From contig NC_060110.1 of the NCBI RefSeq assembly GCF_021155765.1, positions 15,770,001 through 15,834,000 of the forward strand: a DNA stretch of 64,000 bases. Reading direction: 5' to 3'. The translations under genes were made by a program, and so were the position numbers. The DNA is from Diprion similis (taxonomy: Eukaryota; Arthropoda; Insecta; Hymenoptera; Diprionidae). Positions 14,301 to 29,300 of the stretch are shown piece by piece; position 1 is the first letter of the stretch; the number at the start of each line of letters is the position of its first letter. A model generated the notes under the pieces. It searched no databases, was not told the DNA's origin, and saw nothing but the letters and a program-made list of their open reading frames with translations.

Positions 14301-17300
14301 GGAAACGTGATATTGCGCATGTACGTGAGCGCATTCGTGCGATTAGTTTCATTGTCAGCGATCGGGCATAAATAACAAAACCTTCGCTTATAGGCACCAG
14401 TAAATACGATTGCATCGCGGTTTGGAGACGGCTCGAGGAGTTCAAGAAACTCGAAAACCCCAAACCGTTGACACAGTCGAACGGCCAATTAGAGCTCCGT
14501 TTCAGTGCGCAGATCGAGGAGGAAACTAGGCGGTTGTTTCAAGATTCATTCTCCTCTCGAAACGGTCAACTCCCGGATGCTTGATGCTCGGCCAGCAGCC
14601 AAAAAAGTGGGTACTCAAGTTTGAAGTAAAGTAAAGTAGGTATAAAAAAGATTGCTCTGCTCGATGTCCTTCTTGCGGACGAAGAAAAGAATCACGACGG
14701 AAAAAATTCATCACCAAATTACGACGGGGTATAGAAAAAAAAAAATTTCGTTTCTCTACCGCCGTTCGCTACATGATCTTCCGGTTGTTTTTTCACCTCA
14801 TAATCGATCTTGGACTAATGACAGAACCATCAACCTCAGCTGCCCAGAGATTACTGATAGACATAGTCGAAAATCGTGGAAGCCAGTGTGAGCTGCGACT
14901 ATTTCGAAGGGTACAAAACTACTATAAACGTCTCACCGGAAACGTGAAGAATTGTGGGTACAGTCGAACAGAGACGTAGCGAATCTCTGTAGCGGCTGAA
15001 CATGATCCCGTGTCTCTCTGTCATTATCTCTCTCACTTCTTCTTCTTACTATGCACCAGGTGTTGCAACAGAGGTTCAGATAACAGAAGTTTCTGCAGCC
15101 GAGGTGTAATTGAGCAGTGAGGTGATAGGGCCAGACCGCAATCGTGATACAAAGATTCTTGCCAAACAAAGAACCGTTTGTATCCAAGTAACTTGATTGA
15201 TAATGTTTATTAATAGACGTCGCTACGACTGAGGCACGTACCGAGTTTATTGTGGCTACTTAATTGAAACGTTTTTATGTGATAATTCTCCGGTTCTCCA
15301 CTCGAATCCGTTAGAAATGCGACTTGGCGCTAATGGCAGTCTGTTTTTTGTCTCCGTAACTCGTGTGGCCACGTCATCCGGCTTTTGATACCGATTTCAA
15401 TAGCCAATCTCTTAGAAAATGTGTAATAAAAAAATCTCGAGAATAATATCCATCTATCGCAAGGAATCCTTGGCTGTTAGGTAGCTGCTACTGATCTCAT
15501 CTCACCTTCATTTTACGTTATGTTCAAAAGCGCGGTTACTAACGTAATTACTTGATTGCCCATCGCAGTATACATATACATATATATATTGAACAATTTG
15601 AACATATATAGCTTTTCTACAGAGTCATGCTACATTTAGAATAATAAAGTATCCTCGTGCTCTCCGATTACAGTCACAGCTGTAAAAGTGAAGAAATTCT
15701 AAGTCATTATCTACCGGATGAAGTGATCCTATCCTCATTGTCAGTCATTAGTCAAAATGGATCCGCAGAAGCGGCCACATCAAGTTCACTTTTTCCTATA
15801 TTCTATCCGTTCCTCCTGACAATAATAAGTCCTTGCTCCGAGACGACATCCAATCAGCTAAGATCCGAGCTTTTCGTCTCGTCCCTTTTTTGCAGCGGTA
15901 TCTCAGTACTCCGAATTTTGGGTAAAAGAAATACTCATTCTCGCCAACGAGGCGTTTTTTTCATATCGGTTGGGCCAGAGTTTGTTACCGTGGCTGTTGT
16001 TATTCCGGACGCCAAAATCACCTCGCTTAATTCCCACTCACGACGAACCCATGCACGAGGAGATTGAAAAAAGCCAACCATGAATCGAATTCCGTCTGGA
16101 ATGCGTATAACGTACATATATAGTACATATTTATACTGTGACAAATCCCGGTTCTAATCCTTCACGTCCCTCGTTCACCTCGTTCACGAAATAGGCGTAA
16201 AATTGGTAGGTGTTTGAGAGAAGTTGAAGACTCCTTCCCTTTTTTTTACTCCTCCCGTCGTCCTTTCCTCGGTTCTTGCTTCTCTCATCGAGATGAACGC
16301 CCGAGCTGAGGAACGACGAAGGTGAATAGAGCTCGAAGCCGAGGGATTACCGAGAAATATCAACCTCGACGACCACCTGGTGCAGGCAGGCTATCTATCT
16401 ACCTGCTGCTAACGTCGCTTCAATATCAGCCTTGGTTGGTTAGTAGCCTCATCCGCGAAGGATTTCGAAGAACCGGGATGAAACGCCTACTCACCCCCTA
16501 ATCAAGGCTGTCCTCCTTTCCTCTCCGCTTGTCATGCAAAAGCATTACTGTGTTGCTCCCTTCTTCTCCTTAAACTTCTTTGGCTGATCGCCTCACAGCG
16601 AGGTCAAAGTCAAGGGTACTTCCATCCGAGGGATGCCTTAGATGCTCTTCTTCTCTTCAGCAGAAAATCAAGAACGGCTTAAAATATTTGCTCTCGAGCA
16701 GTATTGCGGGCAAAAATTCTTCGCCAAGCATTGTTTTTCATTTATTTGTTTAGTTTTTTTGTTTTTTTTTATCGTCTACTCAATACTGTAGCGATGTTTT
16801 AGGGATGCTACTCGGGAGGTACAGAATTTGGAGAGAAAGATGGAAATTTATACGAAGCCTCGAGCTATTTCGGAGTACCCACACCGTAAAAAAAACACAT
16901 ATAAAATACGAATACAGATCGTTGATACACGTCTACAGAACCGTTGACGTTATCGCATGAAATTTCAATTTCTCATTCCTCCTCGCCCCGGGAGCAAAAA
17001 AACATCGCAATCATTCGCAATATTGCGGGGACGAGCTTTATCATAGAGAACATCAGCTCGCCATGATGGAATGAATATAACACATTTATCCGGCGTATGA
17101 TCGCGGATCTCACCTGCACCCGTTTCCTGCGCCTGGGTCGGCAGGTAATGAGAAAATATTCGAGGTAATGAACGGACCGAGCCAACTCACAATCAGTCTA
17201 GACTCTGCACTTACGGGGCATGCGACCATAAGACGCCGCCGCCGGAGAAGAAAGGACGTTAAATCATCTCATGCGATGGGGTTCCGGACTATTTCATGCA

Positions 17301-20300
17301 AGAATAGCACCGGCGCCTCTGGTAATTACGCAGGGCGGGACGTCTGCGGCTCACCGATGTTCGCACATTTATCCTATAATATTGCAGTATTTTTAGGGCA
17401 TGTGGTATCGAAATGTGTATAATAAATATGCTGCGCTGTTTTAGTCTAATAATTATTCATTGCTCCGCTTTCCATCAAGACTTCTTTTACTACTGAGTAT
17501 AATGAAGACAGGATAACGATAAAGTGAATCCTTAAGTTTTACTACATCTGTTGCACAAATACCGTGTAGCCGTGGAATAATACTTCTGTAAGCCTCCGGG
17601 GCTCTTTCTTCTTGCATCGAACCGACGTGGACGTTTCTTGATGGCCATCCACACTTTTCCCTGGGATTTGCTTTTTATTCCTTCAGGGCATTTGAATCGC
17701 AACGAAGAGCCGAGACAAGAAGACTCAAGACTGCTGCTTGCATAGTTGGCGAAAAAATTTTCTAGCACGGACGAAGCGCACCGAGTATCTTCTCGTGGCA
17801 TTATGTATGTACAAAGAAGCGACTGCATAGTCCAGAGCGCAGCTTCTTCGAGCACAGAATCTACCCGGAGATCACGTGTCAAACCTTTACCAAGGGATAA
17901 TAATTCTCAGAGAATACCAGCGTACGCTGCAAAGTGAATCTGAGGAAGTGAATATTCTTCTCGCAGGGCGCCTCGTCTTATCCTACGGCGAAAATTCCAG
18001 CAATGTAAATAAATGACATACAAAATCATTCGTTCTCAAGAAGCATGAAAATGTTTTGAACAGCCAAACAGACCTGATAAAACAAATTAACCAGAGCTGT
18101 CACGAATTTCGCCTCCCAGATTGAAGAAATGAATCAGTCAAGCGGAAACCAGTGACTTGGTACCAACGATGAGAGCGGTGTAAGGAGGCTCTACTAATCT
18201 CTTATGCATTTTCACACTGTTTTATCGATCTTCTACGACAGCTTCACCAAGATGTCTCTGCGGACCACAGCATCCAACGACTGGATGTTAAGTACCAACC
18301 GTCGGTGAACCGCGCACCTAGTCCTCGGTTGCATAGTCAAGGGCTCGCGAACCGGAGGTCATTGTACGGAGGTGGAGTCGGAGTTGAAGGTGACCGCACC
18401 ACCCCCTTTTCTCCCGAGGCTAGTATCCCATTCGTTTAAACGATATCGCCGCTAATTACCTACAGGATTGGCCGATAACTCAGGCGTGATGGTAGCGTCA
18501 AGAATAGATATTATTGTGGGCTGGTTCCTGTAGTACGAAAAATATGGTACCTCAAATGAGACAATCGTGGGGGCGAGCGGTTCGTATGCATCTGCATGTG
18601 AGAACGAAGCTTCGACCGAGTCCCGTGGATGTGGTCAATAACAGAACCGTTGCTGAACTCAAACTAAATTTTACCCCCGAGGCCTGCAGACGTGAGGTTC
18701 ATATGCCAAAGACTTCCGTGAGCCTGCAGCGCATCACAATCTCCGGATAAACGGCCCCGGAACTCTTGTAAACCTTATTTCGTAACTTTTGAGGCGACAG
18801 TCTAAGGATCGGTGAAGTTATATGGGCATGACGAGACAAACGAAGGTAATTCGCGAGGTTTTTGAGCCATGAAAAAATGGGCATGACCATTCCTGGTGAA
18901 ACGGTTTCTCCTCGGTTGTGACCCGACGGTTAACCGGATGGTAAAATTTGCATGCGTGATCATCGCTCCGACAATCTTGATCCATCGCCGTCGCGTTGCC
19001 AGTCCGTACTCGAGGCGATCCTCGATGTTGTTCAAGAAGACCGTGTACTCAGACTATCGACTCCACGGAGCTGTTGCGGAACCGATCGAGTGAAACTGTC
19101 GGTCCCACATGTAGGAAAACACTAATCACTTTCCCAAGGACATTTCTCTCGAGGATTGATAATGCGGAGCCGTACTACATCGTGCGGTAATTCAAGTCAG
19201 CGTCCTTTCATTTGTAAGTACTGGACAGATGCCCGCTCTGAGTTCCGGTATTAATCTGCCCGCTAGCGACGTAAGAATGAGGATGAATTTGCATTCGGTA
19301 GCCGTGCAATCGGGCCTTTGGCTCACGGTCTTATACCAACCTGAAGACTCTATCTCACAACGATCATCAGATAGGCCAACTACCCGGCATGGAAGCACAG
19401 GCAGCACCTCCTGTCTTTACCGTAGGCGATGGGCGTGCTTGTTGTACTTATACCTATGTAGCTACAATATATACTTACAACCCCGTGGAACTCTCGTTCT
19501 TCCTCTTTCCGGGGATCTTGCCACCGAAAAAGCCTCGATGATCGATTACGACGATCTTCACTCGAGCAGGATTTGAGATCAATTTCTGTGCCATTGTTAG
19601 CTCAGTTTGCTTAATGTACGCTTTTTTCACAACTGGATTTGGTAAAAACTTTACGACAGTAAATGTGATCAAATAAATTGTCGAGTTGAGCATGCATGAG
19701 GTAAACTTATCGTCACTTCTACGAGAGTCTGATTCAACGCTATCTTAATTGTCCTGATACCCATGATCACGATGAACTGCGCGATTGTACCTCGATCAAT
19801 TAGACCCATCGCAAGCGAATATTTACTCTACCTCCCGATTGTTGTTATGATTGCGGGTTACTCTTTTCTCGGTACTGTCCAAGAAGCAGTGGTTCATTAA
19901 CGACGGTTCATGTTATTCTTACGAGTCTTCATGTATAATTACGTAGGTACGATAACAATTACCTGCCTCACAGGATGTAAGAGAAAAAAAAAACGCAGGT
20001 AGGTTAATTTTACCTGTTTCCCAGGAAACCGTGCAATTGCTCCAAGGAAATTTCAGTTCGATGTACAAGCTTACAAACACAAAATAAAGTATAGCTCAGA
20101 GACGACCGACGGGAAATATTCTTCGACGGGTTCTCCAAAGTCTCTTCAACTCGGACAATGTAATGCCGACCAACAGCGCATCTCTTCCATTCCGTTAATC
20201 TCGTGGCTGAACTACGGAGGTGAAGGAGGTCCCTTCGATGGGGCACGACCCACGAGAACTGATCGCGCATCTTTCCCTCAGGGTCAAAAGGTCAGCCTTC

Positions 20301-22478
20301 TTCGTCGGCTCCCACTCGCGACGGCACCACGAGCGTCCCCCGACCGGTACTCGAACCCGGGTTATCTTCGAGCATAGAGTCTTTGAGATCGGCTTAGAGT
20401 CCTATATACGAGCCAGTTTAAAGTGCTCTGAAAGCTCGACGCGACTCCTCCTCGTCCCCATGAAGCTCAGGAAGTATCGAATTCCTCTCAATTCTGAAAT
20501 ACTCCGTTCCCGGTGTACTCGCGTTATTTACTATTAGACTTTGAAATTTTCTGATATCAACACGTCACTCCACGTTCCGGTCGTTTCGCAAAGCATCCTT
20601 CGAACAGGCGTCATCAGTGAGTGACGTGCGCGTTCGTCGACCTCTTGACTAACAGTCGTCCGTGACCACAACAGAAAACACTTACTCGTACGGTCGTTTC
20701 ATGAGAATACGCACTCAACGATGAATATATTGTATCGACTTCTCGAGGCTCCGAATACGGGGACTTTTCTGGCTACGCTTATTGCCCGTCCATTTCGACA
20801 GGCTGGACAATTGTTCTTCTTTGTGCTTCTACTCATCTAACGAGACCTCGTGATACTGTCTTTATTTTTAACTGGTCCAATGAGCGACGCTTGCAATGGA
20901 AAAGGCCGATGACTCGTCTCTGACAGAGATGTGAAAATAACTCACGGAATCGTTGTGGCTCGGCCATGTATTATAGGTGTGGTGCGGGTGGTCCTCTTCT
21001 AGCTGCAATAGCTGCACGTTGCAGGCCACAGGCTGTGCAGATATATACGAAAGATTCTTAACCTTCGTGTAGCAGACAGTATATGAAGGCACGAATGCGA
21101 ACTCCAGAGGTCGCATCCGTGTCCGCAAAGATGAAGGCCTCTCTTGCCGGAGTTACCGTTCCTTGTGTCTTGTATTCCATTCCTACGACGCGTGCTTCAA
21201 GACTCGGAAGCCGATACGTTGTGCCTTCGTGGCTCTATCGCGGTTCTTGGAATAGTGGAATTTATCCCGAACTACATACATATCGATGTCTGCACAGCAT
21301 AACACATTATGGAGTTGTGCGAGAGCTGCTGCAGAATTTTCTCACAAGTTTCGAGTTTTTTCTACTTCTAAGTTGCAACGTTTTCCTTATTTTTTCTTTT
21401 TTTCTCGCCACTATACTCGCGATGCTTAGCAGAAAAACTTGCTTACTGATTATTAAAAAAATATGTATTCAACTACCAGCAACTATGACATGCACCTTCA
21501 GCTGTAATGAGGAAATGCTTCTTTTCTGTATTCTAACGATCTGAACGAACTCTTCACAAGTAGCAAAGTTTTTATGAGCTCACGATGTGCCTTATATACT
21601 CCTGGATAACAGTTGTTGTGAATTTATTTATGCGCGAATTAGACATAAGGTCATTTTCACGCAGCAGTTATAACCCGTAGGCTCTTATACTCTGCAGTTT
21701 CGTGACAGATGTGTATCTTGATTTATATTAGTATAAACAAAATTGCGATTGTGATCAGGCTTGCGTTATCCAGCTCTTTATGGACGTGTCGGGAGCTGTC
21801 GCCGCATTTCTGATGCTGACTCTTCTTGATAAACGCTCGCGATAGAGGCGGGAACTGGTTTCGTAGACGAAAAAAAGCTTGGAAGAATTCTCCCGGGTTT
21901 CGCGAATACTTCACCTTGTATTCTCTTTTTTCCATCCATCTGTCCGGTTGTCTATCAACGGCTGACAAGATGGGCGTACAAGAAAGTGTAGAACGGGAAA
22001 CGAATAAAGAATTATATCCAAGAGGTGAAATTCTGAGTCAGTTTTTGCGGGCGAGACTGAAAGGCGTCTGTCTGTCATAAAATTTTTCTCGTTCCTGGAC
22101 GAATCCCCGTTTCAATTCAATTCCACGTGGCGCATGATCCCCGGGGCACAGTATATTTCAAGGGAACCGTTACATCGGTCAAAACTCTCGAAGAAATTCT
22201 AGCCTCTCGTAATATGACTGAGAAAAGTCCTACACACAGTTCAATCCTTGATATCCTTGGCTCTGAGCCCGACTCGAATGCCGCTCGGAATGTCCATTAT
22301 TGTTCCCGCTTTCCGAGCTTGAAGCCAACACCGCCTGGTGCACGATGCACTTCCTGTTGAACGAGTAGAGCCGCCGATATCGGATCGGTAACAAAACGAT
22401 AATTCACGCAATAAAGCAGAGGCCAGGAAGCAGCAGGAGTCGTCTCAAACGCACGCCGGCGCACCAGCAGCACCTAAG
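5388..22478. other. Long non-coding region (intergenic or first intron)
   Basis: About 17 kb without an exon I can support. Several open frames exceed 100 codons, for example minus-strand 14057-14488 and plus-strand 21083-21544. They have no recognisable domain, and most lack an ATG near the upstream end. GC-richer patches occur near 7200-7340, 16240-16420, 18250-18420 and 20220-20460 and could be regulatory. If the promoter at 5127 serves the ZP gene, this would be its first intron. Confidence 0.4.
10571..10601 (+). repeat. Poly-G tract
   Basis: A run of G blocks interrupted by AA and CC lies in an otherwise AT-rich region, including an uninterrupted run of about 14 G. Four or more G-runs in 31 bases make a G-quadruplex possible on the plus strand. 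Confidence 0.6.
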
Positions 22479-22547
22479 TATAAAAGCTCATCATCTCTGC
22501 AACGAGAGGCTGCTGCTGCATTGCGTATACCGTAAGGGTATAAAAAG
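22479..22547 (+). promoter_or_regulatory. Tandem TATA boxes upstream of the ZP gene
   Basis: TATAAAAG lies at 22479-22486 and TATAAAAAG at 22539-22547. Both are strong insect-type TATA boxes. A GTAAGG donor follows at 22532, so the first box could give a very short untranslated exon spliced to the ATG exon at 23396. It lies about 0.9 kb upstream of the start codon and is the nearest good promoter candidate for the PAN/ZP gene. Use is not shown by the sequence. Confidence 0.35.
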
Positions 22548-23395
22548 GAGAAAAGTGTACGGTACATGCATGCGTGTACACGGACTATTTCTATTCAACC
22601 CGCTACACTTCGTACAAGTATACCAAGCACTTACGTTGCAATACATGTAATTTGCGATTACGGTTAGCGGCAATTTCTGTTCATGGATGATTAGCATAAG
22701 CTTAATGAAAAATCTGCACCCCTTATGAGACAAGTTTGCAGTGTTAAAATCCTTGTTAAACTGAAACGGAAAATATTTTACCGGTTTTAATTACTAAGTT
22801 TAATTTATTCATGGTCGTAAAACTGAAGTTTGCCCATTCCCGATTTACTTTGTATGTGATAAAGGTACAGTGTAGGGAATTCAACTTTTGAGTTCACGTT
22901 TGATAACTTTGCGATCGGGACTGCTGGGATTAAGTGTTTTCACTAGCGGGAAATATACGATGAAAAATCTACTGGCGTTTGTATCACGTATAGATAAGTT
23001 TAAGGACAGGGAGAGCGAGTTTTATAGGCCACCTAAAGTTTCAGCGGACTTCATTGACCCATTAAGCGCCCGAATTTCCTCTTCACAAAGATCAGGCCAC
23101 AAAAATATTTCACAGCGTGCGAATCCTAAGAAGAAAAGAAAACCTCAGTCAGATGGCTATCAATAACTGTTTACAACGAATCAGTGGAATCAGAACATTT
23201 TGACAATTTTATTTTATTTATTAATAAATGAATAATTTACGATTCTAGAGAAGTTTCAGCCTAGTAAATTCGAAATGCAGCTTGTAATTTAAATCATAAG
23301 AAACTTGGGTTCAGAAATTTCTGTTTTTCAGCACGAATCTACCCAGTGTCTCCATTATTCTAACAATTAAACAAATTTTTTATCGTTTGTTTCAG

Positions 23396-26300
23396 ATGGG
23401 TTCAGTTCCGGTCAGCCTCAGCGCATTGGCGTTGATCTTAGCATTCGCCAGCACGTCGCACGCAGCTTTAGGTAATTCAAAATTTCAAGCCATTCGAAAA
23501 ATTCCCAAGCACAATAAACTCAGCTCCTGCTGGTCTTTACTTAACGCAGCTTTGCTACAACAGATTTGGTACACGTGAGTGACGTGTATAGATATGCACT
23601 TACATGAAACAGGCAACTAAATACCCGTTATGGACGGTGTTCGCGACACATTGTACGCTACACGCAATACTTGCATGCAGTTTGACCTGCATACACTCAA
23701 GGGGTAACTCTACATGATCTTAAGATTTCAACGATTCAAGGCTTTCCTTAAGCGCTCCTCCATATCAGAAGAAATGCGCAAGAGGAATTGTCCCCACATT
23801 AGGATAGTAAATTGCCAGCCACCCCGATATTAATACCTATTGTTTATTATACCTGCCGATTCTATAGGCGTACAGTTTTTGCGAGAAGTATATTTGAAGT
23901 AATAATTTATAGCGATAAAAAAAAAATCGTTATACAATATGTTCGAAAGACTAACCGAGACACTCCGTTCTTTGCATCAACTTATTTCAAGTGAATTAAT
24001 AATAACTATTTATTTTCTTTATCAGCGAAGACTGCGTTCGAAAAATTGACGGATTACGACTACCGAGGTGTGACGTACTACACGGTGAGGAATCTGTCGC
24101 TGTACGAGTGCCAAGGATGGTGTCGGGAGGAAGTCGAATGCCAGGCGTTCGCATTTTCATTCGTGCCTAATCCCCTGGCGCCCACGCAGGACACAGTATG
24201 TCAGCTTCAGAATGAAACAGCCGCTTCGAATCCCAGTGTTCAACCGCAAAGGGCAGCGAATATGTACTACATGGTCAAACTGCAGCTTAGATCAGGTACA
24301 TAGACCCGCCTTTAGCTGTATAACGCATTACCGAAGCGGACGTTGGTATGTTGATTTGTTGGGAGAAGTCACTACCCCAAACAGCGCACGGGGCAAATCA
24401 TTTTATGCTTATGGTATTATGATGACGCAAAAGAGTACGTTATTCCTTTTTTCAATGCAATATTTATGATTCTTTACTATCCTTACTCAAAAACTCAAGA
24501 ATCCTTCAACCAGATACAAGATAAACAATACGTTCTGAAACCCGAGATCTCTCTGCAGGAATTGATATTTTCACTTTTCTTTCGGTCGCGATCTGAAGTC
24601 CTGTGTTTATCTATTCCCTTTTACCCTTACTCAAAAAAATATTCACAATGGTTATTCGAGACGTCCGAAATTCCTCGAAACTCCAGACGAGAAATTGGCA
24701 TGATGTATGTGATATAGTATACCCGTTTTGTTGTTTCAATCAAATTGCTCGATGGATGAGCAGGAATGTAATCATGGTTACCAAATGCGATTTGAGGCAA
24801 CCCAATTTGATTCTACCGGATTGAAATACTGGAGTGAACTTTATAATTGTATAAATTTAAACGGTCCTGAATATAATTTGAATAATTATTAGATCAAATT
24901 GGCAACGAGGTATTCGGTTCAGAAGAACTGGGCTACTTTGACAGAGACATACACACCTAGGGCACCATTCCCTGACATGCACAGTCAATCTCCACACACC
25001 TAGATACCTAGATCATCGTGCACAGATACCTGTGCGTAAAACATAAGTCAGCTTAAAAAGAGCTATTTGGTATACCGGGTTATTTCCATAATACGCCCCC
25101 ATAAGGACCCCTAAGTGTCGGCAAATCGGGGTACAAGTTCACGCTGAGCAGTTCCGAGTTTCGCCAAGGCGACATCAGCCGCATGCTAACAAAAGAGCAA
25201 CGGAGCAGTTCAGAGTTGAATTATAACTTGATTTGCCTACAATTAGGGGTCCCTATGGAGCGCATCACGAAAATAACTCGGTATGTATACATATACGGGA
25301 TCACCACAGCAGGTATAATTTTAAAGGTAAATTCTCGAAGGGACACTCGAAAGTTCCTTTTGTTTGCACAGCGGCGTACGATAATAGATTTTTCGGAGGG
25401 ATTGCTGGTGCCCAGTTTCTCCGCCCTCTTTCACCCCCGCAGGGCTTAAGGACCCCTGTGTAAATGCATTAAGAATGTTCCAAGGCAAACGAGTACCTGT
25501 GAACAGTTGTAAAAGTTAAAGGAACCCGGTAATGCTGGTTTTGTATAAGTCCAACGCTAGTTGGGAACGCACCCTAAAACCCAAGCCGATAATTTTTCAA
25601 CCTGACAATGCAACGTCTATCCCTGTATCTATATACGTATAGCCTGCGGTCTGCAAAATCACTGCAGATAAACAGCGGATGGTTGACGCACACGTGCCCT
25701 CAAATATACCATACAGTTCGGAATCAGCATTAGCATTCACGTGTACGGTGCAGAATATATACGTCAAGGAATCCTCGGGAAAAAAATACCCCCGAAACTT
25801 TTACACCATGTACCTACATAGCGACACGAATTGTATAGTGCGGCAGGTAGAACGTGGTTTGATTTTACGATTCGCGAACGCGGCGCGCCTACAACACGTA
25901 CAGCCGTGTATGTTCGGTTGTCTGCCTCAGGCGCATGAGAAGTAAGACGACGTATCTTGCCAGGCGGAACACGTAGGTACGTCCCGGGAAACTTTTGCCC
26001 TGGTGATCGTAATGGTAAAGATATGAAGTGAAAAAAAATCTTAAGCCTCGGGGAGAAATAAGTCAGCTGTTCTTTCGATTGCTGGCATGAGTGCAGATCC
26101 GTGTTATATATTCTGTTACCCGGAAGATTGCATAAATATGGATTCGAGTTAGACTGTTGTATACCTAAATGTGGAAACGCACAAGTGGGACGATTGTTTT
26201 TCACCCAAGTAAATTGTACAGGTGTTATTTCAACGGCTTACTTAAATACCCAAAACTTGTTTGTATCTGTTCTACGGGCAATAAAATATAAGCTCTGCAT

Positions 26301-29300
26301 TCACCGGGCTTGTTAATTTGAATCTCATTAAAGAAATAACTGTTCTGTTTATAGTATCAAGTTTACGACGGTCCTTGCAAATATTATCCACGGTAATCTC
26401 ACCGTATACCAAATTTAAGTGTAAGCCGATCGTTTTCGAGAACCCCGAAGGCTCGGCGCCATAAGCTGGTTAATTGTGGGTATATACATTAATTAACGAT
26501 ACGAGACTGAAACGAGATATAATTAGCGCATGCCATGTCGAAAATAACCATCAAGGCACTAAATTAAAATGTAGTTTGTCAAATAATGTGTCTCCGAAAT
26601 AGTACTAATAGACGTCTGGAAAGCAAGAATTGGGTCTGTTAAGCCAGAATATTTCTTTAAATATAGATTCTACTGATCAGGCACAACGAATATTTTACAA
26701 AATGATGGGTCGTAAAACTAAATCAAAATTATACAATTTGGCTGTATGAAAGGGCATCGTGTTCGTCAATTTTTCGTTATTTGCTTTTTCGAAAAAATTT
26801 TAAATAACTGGATAATAACTTGACACGACGTAACATAAAATCGTTTAACCCCTATCGTTATTGAGAGGAATCAAGTATTACAACCGGAATTCCACACATG
26901 TTTAAAGCAGCGTGTTTTTTTCCGTTCCACAGAGAACGTCTGTCTTCGACCTTGGGCCTTCGAGCGCATCCCAAACAAAATGATCCGAGGCCTGGACAAC
27001 GCCCTGATCTACACCTCGACGAAGGATGCATGTCTGGCGGCCTGCCTTAACGAACACCGTTTCACTTGCCGCTCCGTCGAATACAATTACTTCTCTCTCC
27101 AGTGTCACCTAAGCGATTCGGACAGGCGAACAACCGGGCAATATGTCCAGTTCGTCGATGCTCAAGGCATTGATTATTTCGAAAACTTGTGCTTGAAAGG
27201 TTAGACTTCTGCTTATACAATTAGTCACCGGATCAAATATCACACGGCCGTGTTATGATAACGATAACGATCTATTTCATAGTTTGACAAAAATTTCGAT
27301 AGCTAATTTCAGCCTGGAAAAACCTTTTGCCTCCACTTTTTCTTTTTACGTTTTTTTGCTTGCGCTACTCGAGAACATCAAAGAGCTTGAAAATTGATTT
27401 GATGTGCTTTCTTTTCATATATGCAAACAGTAAATCGATTGATTGCCATCACATTGCAATGTCTAATATTCTCTGAATAAAAATTAATTCAGCCGAAGAG
27501 CGCTTTGTGACCTCGTTGGTGAAACTTCGTACACACTAAGTATTATAGGAGAACGGAAAAAACGAATAAACAGCCCCAAGAGGACATATGATCCGATGGT
27601 GCGAATAAAAATAAAATTTCTGACACGTAGGTAAGGAAGCCTGCAAGACTCAGAGGATATTCCAGACGCCACGCATCGGTGTCGCCGATGACAAAGTTGC
27701 CCAGTATGCTGGACTCCACTACTACACGGACAAAGAGCTCCAGGTTCAAAGTGAATCAGCTTGCAGACTGGCTTGTGAAATAGAAAACGAATTCATGTGC
27801 AGGTCATTCCTCTATCGTGGCCCCCCTCAGGGTGCATCATACAATTGTCAATTGTTCCATCTCGACCATTTCACACTGCCTGACGGACCCTCGACGTACT
27901 TGAATGCCGAGAGGCCTCTTATCGACAACGGGGAACGGGTTGGTTCCTACTTCGAGAACTTCTGCGAGAGTAAGTTGATCCTTCGAAGATGGTATAGGTA
28001 CCTACTCCGGCTGTACTTACGCATCAGCTTAATGAACTGTATTGACGAATATATGCCGCGTGTGCGGTGAAATACGCTCTTGGAATAACAATTCCCTCAC
28101 CGGATGGAACGATACATGATATAAAACGCAATTATTCGTCACTTATTACCAACGCATCGTACTAACTTTACGTTTGATGATTATCAATTATCAAACTGCA
28201 GCTGGTATCCTCTACGTTTGATAATTGACGGAGGAAAATATTATAGATGTTGAATTCAATTTTAAGTACCGGAAGGACGGAATAGTACACAGCTTCCTTT
28301 TCTATCATTTTATTCAATTTAAAACATCATTTTTAAAATCAGTTATACCGCACATCGTTGAGTCTGGTGTAATTTTTTATTAGAATTCTACTCACGGACC
28401 TAATGAATCAGTAATATACCGCTGTAAAGAGAGTAGTCAAAAATTCATTGTTGGTACATTATACGAATATCAATTCGAAGAACAATTCGGCCAAGCTTAA
28501 AAGTACTCGTTTTTTTTACATAGACTTATTGTTATACTGAGAAATACAAAAAAAAATGGACTTTTACAATTAAATACAAATCTTTGCATATTTCGTACCT
28601 CAACTGTCGTCATATAACTAGTATACACAGAATTCAGTAATTATCGAAAATTACGTAGAAGAGAAGAGTAAAATACCAATAGCATGTCTTGTGCCTCTTC
28701 TTCGATCACATTGATACACTCTATTAGGTATGATATTTGATATTTGCAAGGGGATGTTAATCTCCTTTTATTTATGTTTACAGAGAGCCTCGGACCTCAT
28801 GTAGATCCTCTTCCCGTAGTGTTTGACAGCACCGAGGATCCGACCATTAACAATCTAACCCGAGCCGACGTTAATTGCGACAAAACTGGAACTTGTTACG
28901 ACGGTAAGCGAGTTTGTACAATGAATTAACAGTTTTAGTGACAACGCGAATTCTTCAATATTTAACAATAAATATCTTCGGTGCATTAATTTTAATTCGC
29001 ATTTTTCAATGCTCGCAGTTTCCGTGGACTGCAAGGACACGCGAATCGCTGTTCAAGTTCGTACAAACAAACCTTTCAACGGACGTATTTACGCATTGGG
29101 TCGTTCGGAAACGTGCAACATCGATGTACTGAACAGCGACTTGTTCAGACTTGATTTAACGATGACCGGGCAGGATTGCAATACTCAGAGTGTGGTAAGC
29201 ATCAATCACTGTTATTAATCGTCGGATCACGTACGCATTAAAAAAATGTTGTTTTCATAACTGTAGCCAATTAGTAACCGCATTGCGGAATTTGACAAGC

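Noticed and set aside
14057..14488. 143-codon minus-strand open frame
   Set aside because: It has no ATG near its start, no recognisable domain, and a second long frame overlaps it; this looks like chance.
20290..20420. tRNA-like or SINE B-box on the minus strand (GGTTCGAGTACC)
   Set aside because: The T-arm would lack the conserved G53-C61 pair and no acceptor stem or anticodon arm could be built around it.
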